From the NCBI GenBank assembly GCA_050246735.1, contig JBFWVM010000005.1:124001-188000 (forward strand): 64,000 bases of DNA. The letters are read 5' to 3'. This document shows positions 24,881 through 33,194 of the stretch, one piece after another (the first letter of the stretch is position 1; the number at the start of each line of letters is the position of its first letter). Made by a program: the position numbers and the translations under genes. The notes below the pieces were generated by a model. That model did not search any database and was not told the origin of the DNA. It saw nothing but the letters and a program-made list of their open reading frames with translations. This DNA comes from Taklimakanibacter sp050246735 (GTDB lineage: Bacteria > Pseudomonadota > Alphaproteobacteria > Rhizobiales > Aestuariivirgaceae).

Positions 24881-26064
24881 GCTGCCCTGGCGAGGTGCGC
24901 CGGTTGGGTGCGGTGGAAATGCTCGATGGCCGCGGCGACGCCACTGCCGGCGAAAGGCACGCCCTGGTCGCGCAAGGCAAGCTCGACGCCGGAAAGGGCG
25001 GAGAGCACCATCAGCTCGTTGAGATCGCCCAGATGCCCGATGCGGAAGACGCGTCCCGCCAACCTGGAAAGACCGACGCCGAGCGAGAGCCCATAGGCTT
25101 CATAGGCGTGGCGCACGAAGGCGTTGGAATCGAAGCCGTCCGGCAGGAAGATTGCGCTCACGGTATCGGAGTGCCAGCGCGGCTCCGTCGCGCACAGCCT
25201 CAGGCCCCAGCCATGGACGGCCTTGCGCACGCCTTCGGCGAGACGATGGTGGCGGGCGAAGACATGGTCGAGCCCTTCCTCGAACAGGAGGTCGAGCGCG
25301 GCGCGCAATCCCCGGAAGAGATGGACCGGCGGCGTATAGGGGAAGTAGCCGTCGCGATTGGCGCGCGCCATGTCGGCGAAGTCGAAATAGCAGCGCCGCG
25401 AGCGGGCCTTGCCCGCCGCGTCCAGCGCTTTCTGGCTGACGCACAGGATCGCCAGCCCGACCGGCATCATGAAGCCCTTCTGCGAGCCGGCGACGGCGAT
25501 ATCGACGCGCCAGTCCTCCATGCGGAAATCGATGCTGGCGATCGAGCTGACGCCGTCGACGAAGAGGAGCGCCGGGTGCTGCGCCTCGTCGAGCGCCTGG
25601 CGGACCTGGGCGACGTCGCTGGTGACGCCGGTCGCCGTCTCGTTGTGGGTGACGAGGACCGCCTTGATCTTGTGATGGCGGTCGGCCTTGAGCCGTCCGG
25701 CGAAGACGTCGACGGGCACGCCCTCGCCCCACGGCGCATCGACGACTTCGACCTCGAGGCCGAGCCTGATGCACATGTCGATCCACAGATGCGAGAACTG
25801 GCCGAAGCGCGCGGCGAGCACCTTGTCGCCGGGCGACAGCGTGTTGGTGAGGGCCGCTTCCCAGCCGCCGGTGCCGGTGCCGGGGAACAGGAAGGCTTGC
25901 CCGGTCCTGGATTTGAACACCTTCTTCACGTCCTCGAAGAGCGGCAGCGTGAACTGCGGCAGGTCGGGGGCGCGCTGGTCTTCCATCGGAATATCCATGG
26001 CGCGGCGAACCCGGTCCGGCACGTTGGTGGGACCTGGAACGAACAATCCGCGAATGCCTGGCAT
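24877..26064 (-). CDS. sgaA: Serine-glyoxylate aminotransferase
   Basis: A 395-residue class-V PLP aminotransferase. The N-terminal GLFVPGPTNVPDRV and PLFEDVKKVFKSRTGQAF are typical of serine-glyoxylate aminotransferases. The PLP Lys is Lys196 in VAGSQKGFMMP and Asp170 (FVDGVSS) holds the ring nitrogen. It converts serine plus glyoxylate to hydroxypyruvate plus glycine, the entry step of the serine cycle. The start at 26064 follows GGAGGG at six bases; an upstream in-frame ATG at 26094 is less likely. It heads the sgaA-mtkA-mtkB operon and is divergent from a LuxR-type regulator. Confidence 0.9.
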   Translation of the reverse strand: MPGIRGLFVPGPTNVPDRVRRAMDIPMEDQRAPDLPQFTLPLFEDVKKVFKSRTGQAFLFPGTGTGGWEAALTNTLSPGDKVLAARFGQFSHLWIDMCIRLGLEVEVVDAPWGEGVPVDVFAGRLKADRHHKIKAVLVTHNETATGVTSDVAQVRQALDEAQHPALLFVDGVSSIASIDFRMEDWRVDIAVAGSQKGFMMPVGLAILCVSQKALDAAGKARSRRCYFDFADMARANRDGYFPYTPPVHLFRGLRAALDLLFEEGLDHVFARHHRLAEGVRKAVHGWGLRLCATEPRWHSDTVSAIFLPDGFDSNAFVRHAYEAYGLSLGVGLSRLAGRVFRIGHLGDLNELMVLSALSGVELALRDQGVPFAGSGVAAAIEHFHRTQPAHLARAA

Positions 26065-26102
26065 GGTGATCCCTCCTCGAAGATGAGAATGCATTATCTC
26101 AC

Positions 26103-26219
26103 CGGGCAGGTCACTGGCCGCAACACCCCGATCGCCTGCCTCTGGAGGCCCAAGGGGGTAGGAGTTTTCCTATCCTAAGGGGCTAGTGCGTGGTATTTAT
26201 CCAAAATCCGACCTGCCCG
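26103..26219. promoter_or_regulatory. Divergent sgaA/luxR promoter region with inverted repeats
   Basis: The 175-base gap between sgaA and the regulator gene has CGGGCAGGTC (26103-26112) mirrored by GACCTGCCCG (26210-26219). Between them is a smaller dyad TAGGA/TCCTA (26159-26163 and 26168-26172). These are candidate binding sites for the LuxR-type regulator or a LysR-type serine-cycle regulator encoded elsewhere. A 10-base perfect pair over about 100 bases could still arise by chance. Confidence 0.35.
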
Positions 26220-26239
26220 TCGGGATGGGAACAAAGGTC

Positions 26240-26869
26240 ATGACCGATATTTCGCTCATCGATATTGCCGTGGCCGACGGCAATCCGCTGATGCTTGCCG
26301 GCCTGTCCGATTTCATCGACCGCGACAAGGGCTTCAGCCTGGTGACGACGGCGGCGACCGCCGAGGGCTTTCTTGCCGCGGTGAGCCGGGTTCCGATCCA
26401 GGTCGGCCTGATCGACTGGAACCTGCCGGCGATGGGCGGCGAAAGGCTGCTCGACACGCTGCGGCTCAGGCCGGCGCCGCCGCGCATGATCGTCTATGGC
26501 GCGCCCGAGGAGCCCGAGATCCTTCGCCGCGCCATGGCGGCGGGGGCGGCCGGCTTCTCGCCCCGCCATCAGAACCCTGAGCAGCTTCTGGTGATGGCGC
26601 GCGCGGTGGCGCAGGGCCAGATGATGTTTCCTTTCGTCGACGTGCGCGAGCTCAACCGTGATCCGGCCGCTTCGCTCACCTTGCGCGAGCGCACGCTGCT
26701 CGCCGCCCTGGCGCGCGGCCTCGACAACAAGTCGCTGGCGCGCGAGCTCGGCATTTCGGTCAACACGGTGAAATTCCACCTGCGCAATCTCTACGAGAAG
26801 CTCGATCTCGCCAGCCGGGCCCAGGCCATCGCCTTCTACTATTCGTCCGGCGCGCACAGGGACCGCTGA
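26240..26869 (+). CDS. LuxR-type response regulator
   Basis: A two-domain regulator of 209 residues from the chosen ATG. The receiver domain (about 1-125) has Asp13 and the phospho-acceptor Asp59 in GLIDWNLPAMGG, but the conserved Lys of the GYLxK loop is replaced by FSPRH (residues 106-110), so it is atypical. The LuxR helix-turn-helix (about 148-205) reads LTLRERTLLAALARGLDNKS, then LARELGISVNTVKFHLRN. No sensor kinase lies nearby. Lying between sgaA-mtkAB and mcl, it probably controls serine-cycle genes. ATG 26225 or GTG 26186 are alternative starts; none has a strong ribosome-binding site. Confidence 0.8.
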   Translation: MTDISLIDIAVADGNPLMLAGLSDFIDRDKGFSLVTTAATAEGFLAAVSRVPIQVGLIDWNLPAMGGERLLDTLRLRPAPPRMIVYGAPEEPEILRRAMAAGAAGFSPRHQNPEQLLVMARAVAQGQMMFPFVDVRELNRDPAASLTLRERTLLAALARGLDNKSLARELGISVNTVKFHLRNLYEKLDLASRAQAIAFYYSSGAHRDR

Positions 26870-26991
26870 CGGGCGGACGCGATTTTCCTCCGTCTACGGA
26901 TGAACAATGCGCTGCGACCGAATTGCCGCTTGACGACGGGGCGCCTCCTCCTGTTGTCTCGGCGCCCGGTCACGTCACGAGAGGACATCGC

Positions 26992-27969
26992 ATGAGCTTC
27001 CACAGCATCGAACAGGCCCCGGCGAGGCTCAACCGCAGCGAGCTCGCCGTTCCCGGCAGCCAGCCGCAGCTCTTTGAAAAGGCGGCGAAATCGGCCGCCG
27101 ACGTGGTCTTCCTCGATCTCGAGGACGCGGTCGCCCCCGACGACAAGGTCGAGGCGCGCAGGAACGTCATCCGGGCGGTCAACGAGGTCGACTGGGGCAC
27201 GAAGTCGCTCTCGGTCCGCATCAACGGCCTCGACACCCACTACATGTATCGCGACGTCGTCGACGTCCTGGAGCAGGCGGGCGACCGGCTCGATCTCATC
27301 ATGATCCCCAAGGTCGGCACCGCCGCCGACGTCTATGCCCTCGACATGCTGGCCACCCAGATCGAGACGGCCAAGGGCCGCGGCAAGAGGATCGGCTTCG
27401 AGCTCATCATCGAGACGGCGCTCGGCATGCAGAATGTCGAGGCGATCGCCGCCGCCAGCCGGCGCAACGAATCGCTGCATTTCGGCGTCGCCGACTACGC
27501 CGCCTCGACGCGCGCCCGCACCACCAATATCGGCGGCGCCAATCCCGACTATGCGGTCCTGACCGACAAGCTTGCCGACGGCTCGCGCGCCACGCATTGG
27601 GGCGACATGTGGCACTATGCGCTGGCCCGCATGGTGGTGGCCGCGCGCGCCAACGGCCTGCGCCCGGTCGACGGGCCGTTCGGCGATTTCTCCGACGCCG
27701 AGGGCTACAGGGCCGCCGCCGGCCGCGCCGCGGCGCTCGGCTGCGAAGGCAAATGGGCCATCCATCCTTCGCAGGTGGCGCTCGCCAACGAGGCCATGGG
27801 CCCGAGCGCCAATGATGTCGAGCGCGCCAGGCGCATCCTCGTGGCGATGGAGGAGGCGGCCAAGGCCGGCAAGGGCGCCGTGTCGCTCGACGGGCGGCTC
27901 ATCGACTATGCCTCGATCCGCCAGGCGGAAGTGCTGGTCAGGAAGGCCGAGCAGATCGCCGGAGCTTGA
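26992..27969 (+). CDS. mcl: Malyl-CoA lyase (HpcH/HpaI/CitE family)
   Basis: A 325-residue CitE-like lyase. Family blocks are RSELAVPGSQPQLFEKAAKS, then VVFLDLEDAVAPDDK with the metal-binding acidic residues, SVRINGLDT, IGFELIIETALG and GKWAIHPSQV. In the serine cycle it cleaves malyl-CoA to acetyl-CoA and glyoxylate, following the MtkAB reaction. The ATG at 26992 follows GAGAGGAC at about five bases. It lies 122 bases after the regulator gene on the same strand and may be co-transcribed with it. Confidence 0.88.
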   Translation: MSFHSIEQAPARLNRSELAVPGSQPQLFEKAAKSAADVVFLDLEDAVAPDDKVEARRNVIRAVNEVDWGTKSLSVRINGLDTHYMYRDVVDVLEQAGDRLDLIMIPKVGTAADVYALDMLATQIETAKGRGKRIGFELIIETALGMQNVEAIAAASRRNESLHFGVADYAASTRARTTNIGGANPDYAVLTDKLADGSRATHWGDMWHYALARMVVAARANGLRPVDGPFGDFSDAEGYRAAAGRAAALGCEGKWAIHPSQVALANEAMGPSANDVERARRILVAMEEAAKAGKGAVSLDGRLIDYASIRQAEVLVRKAEQIAGA

Positions 27970-28065
27970 GGGAGGCTCTGTCCACGGCCGTGGCGTGACG
28001 CTGAAGGATTGCATGCCGGCCAGGGACGTGCTGCATTGAGAGCCGATGAGTCCTGGAGCGTGATC

Positions 28066-29268
28066 GTGGGCAGCAATCCTCGGCGCAGGGCAATTGTCGC
28101 GTTCTGTTTCATTTGCCTCGGCCTCGCTCTGCATGGGACGGCGTGGGCGCAGTTGCGCGAGTTGCAGGATCTCGCCGCCGCTTCCCTCGGCGCCGATCAA
28201 GGCGTCTTTGTTCAGGCCGAAGATGGAACCGTCCTGATTGCACAACAAGACTCCCGTCCCGTTCATCCGGCGTCCGTGACCAAGCTGGCGACGTCCCTGG
28301 CGCTGCTGGAACAGCTTGGACATGACCACCGGTTCGAGACGCGGTTCCTGGCCGGCGGAGCCGTCCTCGACGGCAGTCTCGAAGGCGACCTTGTCGTGCA
28401 GGCAACCGGCGATCCGTCTTTCGTCTTCGAGAACGCTTTCCTCATGCTGCGCGAATTGCACGCCCAGGGTCTGCGCCGCGTCAGGGGCGATTTGAGGCTG
28501 ACGGGCCCCTTGCTGTTCAACTGGAAGGCCGATGCGACGGGCCGGCGTCTCAAGCGGGCGCTGCAGGGGCTCGACGGCGCCGAGGCCTGGGCCGCCATTG
28601 GCGGGTCGGCCACGGAACTGAAGAAAGATGCGTTGCAATTCGCCGCCGGCGAGGCGCGACAAGCGCCCGGCAAAGTGCTTGTCGAGAACCGTTCTCCCTC
28701 GCTCATTGCGATCGTCAAGGCGCTCAACGGCTATTCGAACAATGTCTTTCACCTGCTTTCCGACCGCATCGGCGGCTCTGGGCAAGTCGAGGCGATCGTG
28801 CGAAGACATCTATCGCCCGAGCTTCGGCCGGAAGTCGTCATCACGAATGCCGCCGGCGCCGGAGAGTCGAATCGCCTGAGCCCGCGTGCCGCCGTCGCGA
28901 TACTCTGGGAGCTGCGCAAGGAGCTGCGCGCGCATGGCAAGGATCTGCCGAGCGCGCTTCCCGTCAATGGCTTCGATGCCGGCACGCTCAAGCATCGCCT
29001 GAGCGAGGATCGCTATCGCGGCCGCATCGTGGGAAAGACCGGCACCTTCGGCTCGGTCGGCGCTTCGGCCCTGGCGGGCGTGTTGCATACGGCCAGATAC
29101 GGCGATGTCGCCTTTGCCGTGCTCGACAGCTGGGTGCCCGTTCCTGAAGCCAGGCACCGTCAGGACATGTTCCTGCGCGCCCTGATCGATGCCACCGATG
29201 CAAAGCCATGGGACTATGTCCCCGACGAAAAACCGATCTTTGCAGGAGCCACGATCGACGCCCGGTAG
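28066..29268 (+). CDS. dacB: D-alanyl-D-alanine carboxypeptidase/endopeptidase (PBP4, peptidase S13)
   Basis: A 400-residue penicillin-binding protein of the S13 family. The GTG at 28066 is preferred: GGAG lies seven bases upstream and it opens a good signal peptide, MGSNPRRRAIVAFCFICL ending AWAQ. Active-site motifs are SVTK (Ser70, Lys73), the SxN motif in YSNN, and KTG in GKTGTFG. It trims or cleaves peptidoglycan cross-links in the periplasm. It is shorter than E. coli PBP4 (477 residues). It stands alone between mcl and a convergent dehydrogenase gene. An in-frame TTG at 28009 would lengthen it without a credible signal. Confidence 0.85.
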   Translation: MGSNPRRRAIVAFCFICLGLALHGTAWAQLRELQDLAAASLGADQGVFVQAEDGTVLIAQQDSRPVHPASVTKLATSLALLEQLGHDHRFETRFLAGGAVLDGSLEGDLVVQATGDPSFVFENAFLMLRELHAQGLRRVRGDLRLTGPLLFNWKADATGRRLKRALQGLDGAEAWAAIGGSATELKKDALQFAAGEARQAPGKVLVENRSPSLIAIVKALNGYSNNVFHLLSDRIGGSGQVEAIVRRHLSPELRPEVVITNAAGAGESNRLSPRAAVAILWELRKELRAHGKDLPSALPVNGFDAGTLKHRLSEDRYRGRIVGKTGTFGSVGASALAGVLHTARYGDVAFAVLDSWVPVPEARHRQDMFLRALIDATDAKPWDYVPDEKPIFAGATIDAR

Positions 29269-29332
29269 CGTCACGGCCCGCTCGAGCCGGGATGCGGGAT
29301 TGGCGGGGTGAGGCCCTGTTCGCTGCCGCGGC

Positions 29333-30226
29333 TTACAGCTTCACCCCGTTCAGCGCGCAGGCGAGATCGATCAGGCGCGGCACATATTTCTCGCCGTAGC
29401 CTTGCGCGCTGGCCAGCACCAGGGTCTGGTGCACCGCTTCCGCCACCGGCGAGGCGAGCGGCATGGTCTCGGTCATGTTGGTGTAGTAGCGCACATCCTT
29501 GCGCGCATTGTCGATGGCGAATTTGGCGGCGCTGTCGTCGTCGGCGAGCGGCACCTTGATGAGGCGCTCGAACATCAGCGAGCGGGCGCCGCCCGCCATG
29601 ACGATGTTGTTCAGCGCCTTCATGTCGACCCTCGCCTTGAGCCCGGCGGCGATGCCTTCCGCCACCACCGCCGCCGTGCCGATGGCGATGAAGTTGTTGA
29701 TGAGCTTGAGCGTGTGGCCGGCGCCGACCGGTCCCGCATGGATGATCGTGTCGGCGAAGCAGTCGAGGACGGGGCGGATGTCCTTCAGCACCTTCTCGTC
29801 GCCGCCCGTCATCAGGCCGAGCCTGCCTTCCTCGGCCTCCTTCGGCGTGCGCACCAGGGGCGCGTCGACGAAGTGTCCGCCCTTGGCCGCGACGGCTTCG
29901 GCCACCTTGAGAGAGGATGCCGGCTCGGCGGTCGAGCAGTCGGCGATGACGAGGCCGGGCCTCATCCCGTCGAGGAGCCCGTCCTTGCGGAACACCAGGT
30001 CCTCGACCTGGGGCGAGCCGGTGACGCACAGGAGCACCAGGTCGCTGGCCTCGGCGATGGCCCGTGCCGTCCTGGCCTCCCTGGCGCCTCGGCCGATGAG
30101 ATCGTCGATCGGCGCGCGATTGCGATGGCCCATGACCGTCAGCTCATGGCCCTTGGTCACGATGTTCTTGCCGATGCCGTGGCCCATGAGGCCTGCACCG
30201 ATCAGACCGACTTTCTTTTTCGTCAT
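29333..30226 (-). CDS. NAD(P)-dependent oxidoreductase, 3-hydroxyisobutyrate dehydrogenase family
   Basis: A 297-residue beta-hydroxyacid dehydrogenase. The cofactor loop is GLIGAGLMGHGIGKNI (residues 7-22), with DCSTAEPASS in the substrate loop, GPVGAGHTLKLINN carrying the catalytic Lys, and the family's C-terminal domain. Members oxidise 3-hydroxyisobutyrate, tartronate semialdehyde, 2-hydroxy-3-oxopropionate or sugar acids. Position next to a GntR regulator and keto-deoxy-sugar kinases favours a sugar-acid substrate. It is separated from the GntR gene by 98 bases on the same strand. Confidence 0.85.
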   Translation of the reverse strand: MTKKKVGLIGAGLMGHGIGKNIVTKGHELTVMGHRNRAPIDDLIGRGAREARTARAIAEASDLVLLCVTGSPQVEDLVFRKDGLLDGMRPGLVIADCSTAEPASSLKVAEAVAAKGGHFVDAPLVRTPKEAEEGRLGLMTGGDEKVLKDIRPVLDCFADTIIHAGPVGAGHTLKLINNFIAIGTAAVVAEGIAAGLKARVDMKALNNIVMAGGARSLMFERLIKVPLADDDSAAKFAIDNARKDVRYYTNMTETMPLASPVAEAVHQTLVLASAQGYGEKYVPRLIDLACALNGVKL

Positions 30227-30324
30227 GACGCTGTGTTCCTGTTCGCGAGAGACTGGAGGGAAGGAAGATGCGGCGATCATATCATGAGCGTTGTTCGTGG
30301 TCGCCACCGGCAATGGCGATGACG

Positions 30325-31128
30325 TCACGCGGCGCCGGTTGCCGCGCTTCTGCGCGCGCGCCGGCGCGCTCCGGCTTCGGGAACGGGCCTGGCCTTGCCG
30401 CCCTCGTCGATGGTGCGCTGCGTGCTGTCGAGAAGCCGGCGCACCGCGCGCCGTGCCGCATCGGGCCTGCGCGATCTGATCGCGTCGAGGATCGCCTCAT
30501 GCAGCGGCAGCACCCTGACCCGGTTGCGCAGATAGCCGACCGTCCCCGAGAACAGATTGGCGAGCAGCGATTCGATGACCCGTCCGAAGGGTGAGATGAA
30601 ATCATTGCCCGACGCATCGAGCACGGCGAGATGGAATTTGACGTCTGCGGCGTTCCAGGACTTCTCGTCGTCGACCGCTGCCGCCATCGCCCTGTAGGCG
30701 GCATCGATCTCGGCGAGCTGGGTCGGGGTGCGGTTCGTCGCGGCAAGCGCCGCCGCTCCGGGCTCGATCATGAAGCGGATCTGCTGGACGTCGTTCGCGA
30801 ATCTCTGGAAATCGACGGTCGTGCAATACCAGCCGAGCACTTCGCGGTCGAGCAGGTTCCAGGTGGCGCGCGGCTCGACGCGCGAGCCGATCTTGGGACG
30901 CGACTGGATCAGCCCTTTGGCGGAGAGCATCTTGACCGCCTCGCGCACGGCGGTGCGGCTCACCTTGTAGATCTGGCCGCATTCCGCCTCGTTGGGCAGG
31001 AGAGCGCCCGGCCGGTAGTCTCCACGCACGATGCGCTGGCCGAGGTCATGCGCCACTTTGTTGTAGAGACTTTTGCGAAGCGAACCCTTATCCGGTTGCC
31101 TGCGTCGCGTCCCCGCCATCATCCCCAT
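30325..31128 (-). CDS. GntR family (FadR subfamily) transcriptional regulator
   Basis: A 267-residue regulator. The N-terminal winged helix (about residues 20-88) has GALLPNEAECGQIYKVSRTA and VREAVKMLSAKGLIQSR, and the FCD effector domain follows with metal-binding His in VKFHLAVL and PLHEAIL. The basic C-terminal tail (RRRARRSAA) is unusual. It is divergent from dgoK, so it probably represses the keto-deoxy-galactonate/gluconate genes, like DgoR. A weak dyad TCAT-N7-ATGA at 31173-31187 lies in the divergent gap. Confidence 0.88.
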   Translation of the reverse strand: MGMMAGTRRRQPDKGSLRKSLYNKVAHDLGQRIVRGDYRPGALLPNEAECGQIYKVSRTAVREAVKMLSAKGLIQSRPKIGSRVEPRATWNLLDREVLGWYCTTVDFQRFANDVQQIRFMIEPGAAALAATNRTPTQLAEIDAAYRAMAAAVDDEKSWNAADVKFHLAVLDASGNDFISPFGRVIESLLANLFSGTVGYLRNRVRVLPLHEAILDAIRSRRPDAARRAVRRLLDSTQRTIDEGGKARPVPEAGARRRARRSAATGAA

Positions 31129-31224
31129 CCTGTCTCCTCGCGGAACTCGTCACGTAACATAGAGCAGTTCAATCATCAGACAAATGACATTCTGCATGCT
31201 ACAGCCATGGACGGGAGTTTTGCC

Positions 31225-32142
31225 ATGACCGAGCCGGTTGCGATGATCGCCGTGGATTGGGGCACGACGAACCGTCGCGCCTGGGCGCTCGCGCGGACCG
31301 GCCGGGTGCTGGCCGAGCGCGGCGACGGCGAAGGCCTGCTCGCGGTCAAGGCGCGAGGCTTTGTCCGCTCCTTCGCCGATTTCGCGCAGCCCTGGCTGGT
31401 GGACGGACGGAGCCTGCCGGTGGTCATGTGCGGCATGGTCGGCAGCAAGCTCGGCTGGGCCGAGGCCCCCTATATCGATGCGCCCGCCGATCTCGGCGAC
31501 CTTGCGCGCCATCTGCATCCTGTGCCCTTCGACGGCGCGGCCCGGATCGTCATCGTGCCGGGCGTTTCCTGCGTCGAGCGCGGCGTGCCCGACGTGATGC
31601 GCGGCGAGGAATGCCAGGTCCTTGCCGTCCTGGCCGACCGCCGGTTGCGCGAAGCCGCCCTGTTGCTGCCCGGCACGCATTCGAAATGGGTCAAGGTCAA
31701 GGACGGCAAGCTCATTTCCTTCCGCACCTATATGACGGGCGAGCTCTATAACGCGCTGACCTCGTCCGGCACGCTGGCGCAGCTCATGGAAGCCGGTGCC
31801 GACGATGCGGCCTTCACGCAAGGTCTCAGGCAGTCCGGGGCCGAAGGACCGGGCGCCCTCACCCATCTGCTTTTCGGCGTGCGCACCTTGGGCTTGTTCG
31901 AGCGGCTGGAGCGTGCGTCCCTGTCGTCCTATCTGTCCGGGCTGCTGATCGGAGCCGAGATGATGGATGCGACGGCGTGGTCGGGAGCGAAAAGCGTCAT
32001 CGCCGTCGGATCGCCGAAGCTCCTCGAGAATTACCGTCGCGCCGCCGGCTTCTTCAGGCTCGGCTTCGAAGCGCATGACAACAGCCGGTTGCTGCCGCCG
32101 GCACTCTACACGATCGCGCGTGACGCCGGTCTCATGGCATGA
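31225..32142 (+). CDS. dgoK: 2-dehydro-3-deoxygalactonokinase
   Basis: A 305-residue kinase of the DgoK family (ASKHA fold). Family landmarks are VDWGTTNRRAWAL at the N-terminus, VMCGMVGSKLGWAEAPY, and LLLPGTHSKWVKV followed by TYMTGELYNAL. It phosphorylates 2-keto-3-deoxygalactonate in the De Ley-Doudoroff galactose pathway. The ATG at 31225 is chosen because GGGAG lies seven bases upstream; ATG 31207 is in frame but has no site. It meets kdgK tail to tail with an 11-base overlap. The matching aldolase (DgoA) is not in the window. Confidence 0.88.
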   Translation: MTEPVAMIAVDWGTTNRRAWALARTGRVLAERGDGEGLLAVKARGFVRSFADFAQPWLVDGRSLPVVMCGMVGSKLGWAEAPYIDAPADLGDLARHLHPVPFDGAARIVIVPGVSCVERGVPDVMRGEECQVLAVLADRRLREAALLLPGTHSKWVKVKDGKLISFRTYMTGELYNALTSSGTLAQLMEAGADDAAFTQGLRQSGAEGPGALTHLLFGVRTLGLFERLERASLSSYLSGLLIGAEMMDATAWSGAKSVIAVGSPKLLENYRRAAGFFRLGFEAHDNSRLLPPALYTIARDAGLMA

Positions 32143-33055
32143 GATCGGCCATCGCCTCGCGCGCGATGACGGCGCCGGGATATCGGATGACGCGGCTCGC
32201 CAGCCGGTGCGCCCTGGTCACGCTCTCCGCCATGCTGTGGCCGGTGAAACGCGCGGCGAGATAGGCGGCGTTGAAGCTGTCGCCGGCGCCGGTCGTATCG
32301 CGCGGCGCCTCGTCTCTGTCGAGATCGATCCGGCCCTCGCTCGTATGCACCGGGCCGCCGCCGGTCTTGACCACGATCTCTTGCGCGCCGAGCGCCCGGA
32401 GCTTGTCGACCGAAACAGCGGGCGATTGCGCGCCGAAGATCCGGTCGAGATCGTCGTTGGAGGGCATCACATGGCTCGAAGCCGCGATCGCCCGGCTCAT
32501 CCAGGCCGCGGCCAGTTGCGCCGAGGGCCACAGCCTGGCGCGGTAATTCGTGTCGAAAGCGGCGACGCGGCCTTGCGCCTTGAGTTCCTGCATGAGGCCG
32601 ATGAGACGCTCGCGCCCCCGCTCGCTCAGGATCGCCAGCGTGATGCCGCTGGTATAGATCGCATCGGCGGCGCGGAGCATCTCCACGAGATCGTCATCCT
32701 CGAAGAGCTGGCGCGCCGGCGCCTCGCTGCGCCAATAGCTGAAGGAGCGCTCGCCCGCGGCATCGGTGTCGATGATGTAGAGCCCGGGCCTTCGATCCTT
32801 CACCCGCGCGATAAGGCTGCAGTCGATGGTCTCGCTTTCGAAGCCTTTGATCATCCAGTCGCTGAAGGGATCGTCGCCGAGACGCGTCACATAGCCGACG
32901 CGGGCTTTTTCGGGTCCGAGCAGCCGGGCGAGATAGACGGCGGTGTTGAGCGTGTCTCCGCCATAGCGCCGGTCATAGGACAGGGAGCCCACGGAGGAGC
33001 GGGCGAATTCGATCATCGGCTCGCCGATGCATGCGATGGTCAGGGGCGTGATCAT
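32132..33055 (-). CDS. kdgK: 2-dehydro-3-deoxygluconokinase (PfkB family)
   Basis: A 307-residue PfkB-type sugar kinase close to KdgK. The N-terminal GEPMIEF, the YGGDTLNTAVYLARL substrate block, PGLYIIDTDAAGERSFSYWR and the catalytic TTGAGDSFNAAY are all present. It makes 2-keto-3-deoxy-6-phosphogluconate, the Entner-Doudoroff aldolase substrate. Its 3' end overlaps dgoK by 11 bases on the opposite strand. The Irr-box-like palindrome at 33065-33079 lies just upstream of its start but more probably serves the divergent iron operon. Confidence 0.87.
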   Translation of the reverse strand: MITPLTIACIGEPMIEFARSSVGSLSYDRRYGGDTLNTAVYLARLLGPEKARVGYVTRLGDDPFSDWMIKGFESETIDCSLIARVKDRRPGLYIIDTDAAGERSFSYWRSEAPARQLFEDDDLVEMLRAADAIYTSGITLAILSERGRERLIGLMQELKAQGRVAAFDTNYRARLWPSAQLAAAWMSRAIAASSHVMPSNDDLDRIFGAQSPAVSVDKLRALGAQEIVVKTGGGPVHTSEGRIDLDRDEAPRDTTGAGDSFNAAYLAARFTGHSMAESVTRAHRLASRVIRYPGAVIAREAMADLMP

Positions 33056-33064
33056 GCCGGATTC

Positions 33065-33079
33065 TTAGAATATTTCTAA
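33065..33079. promoter_or_regulatory. Candidate Irr box (iron control element)
   Basis: TTAGAA-TAT-TTCTAA matches the core of the rhizobial iron control element TTTAGAA-N3-TTCTAAA, with perfect 6-base arms and the correct 3-base spacing. It lies 116-130 bases upstream of the first gene of the iron operon and 10 bases from kdgK, in the divergent gap. Irr represses or activates such targets according to haem and iron status. The downstream imelysin/di-heme/DUF1513 genes are typical Irr targets. Confidence 0.7.
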
Positions 33080-33194
33080 TCTATTGAACAAGCTGGATTT
33101 TTTGCCGCAAGCCGGCAAAGCCGATTGACAGGGCAGGGCCTGATCGAATAACTGACTAAATCACTCGGAATTTTTGGTTCGCAATGGTCCGCCG

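Noticed and set aside
31173..31187. TCAT-N7-ATGA as a GntR operator between the regulator and dgoK
   Set aside because: The arms are only four bases and the expected TNGTNNNACNA pattern of FadR-type operators is not clear; too weak to list as a feature.
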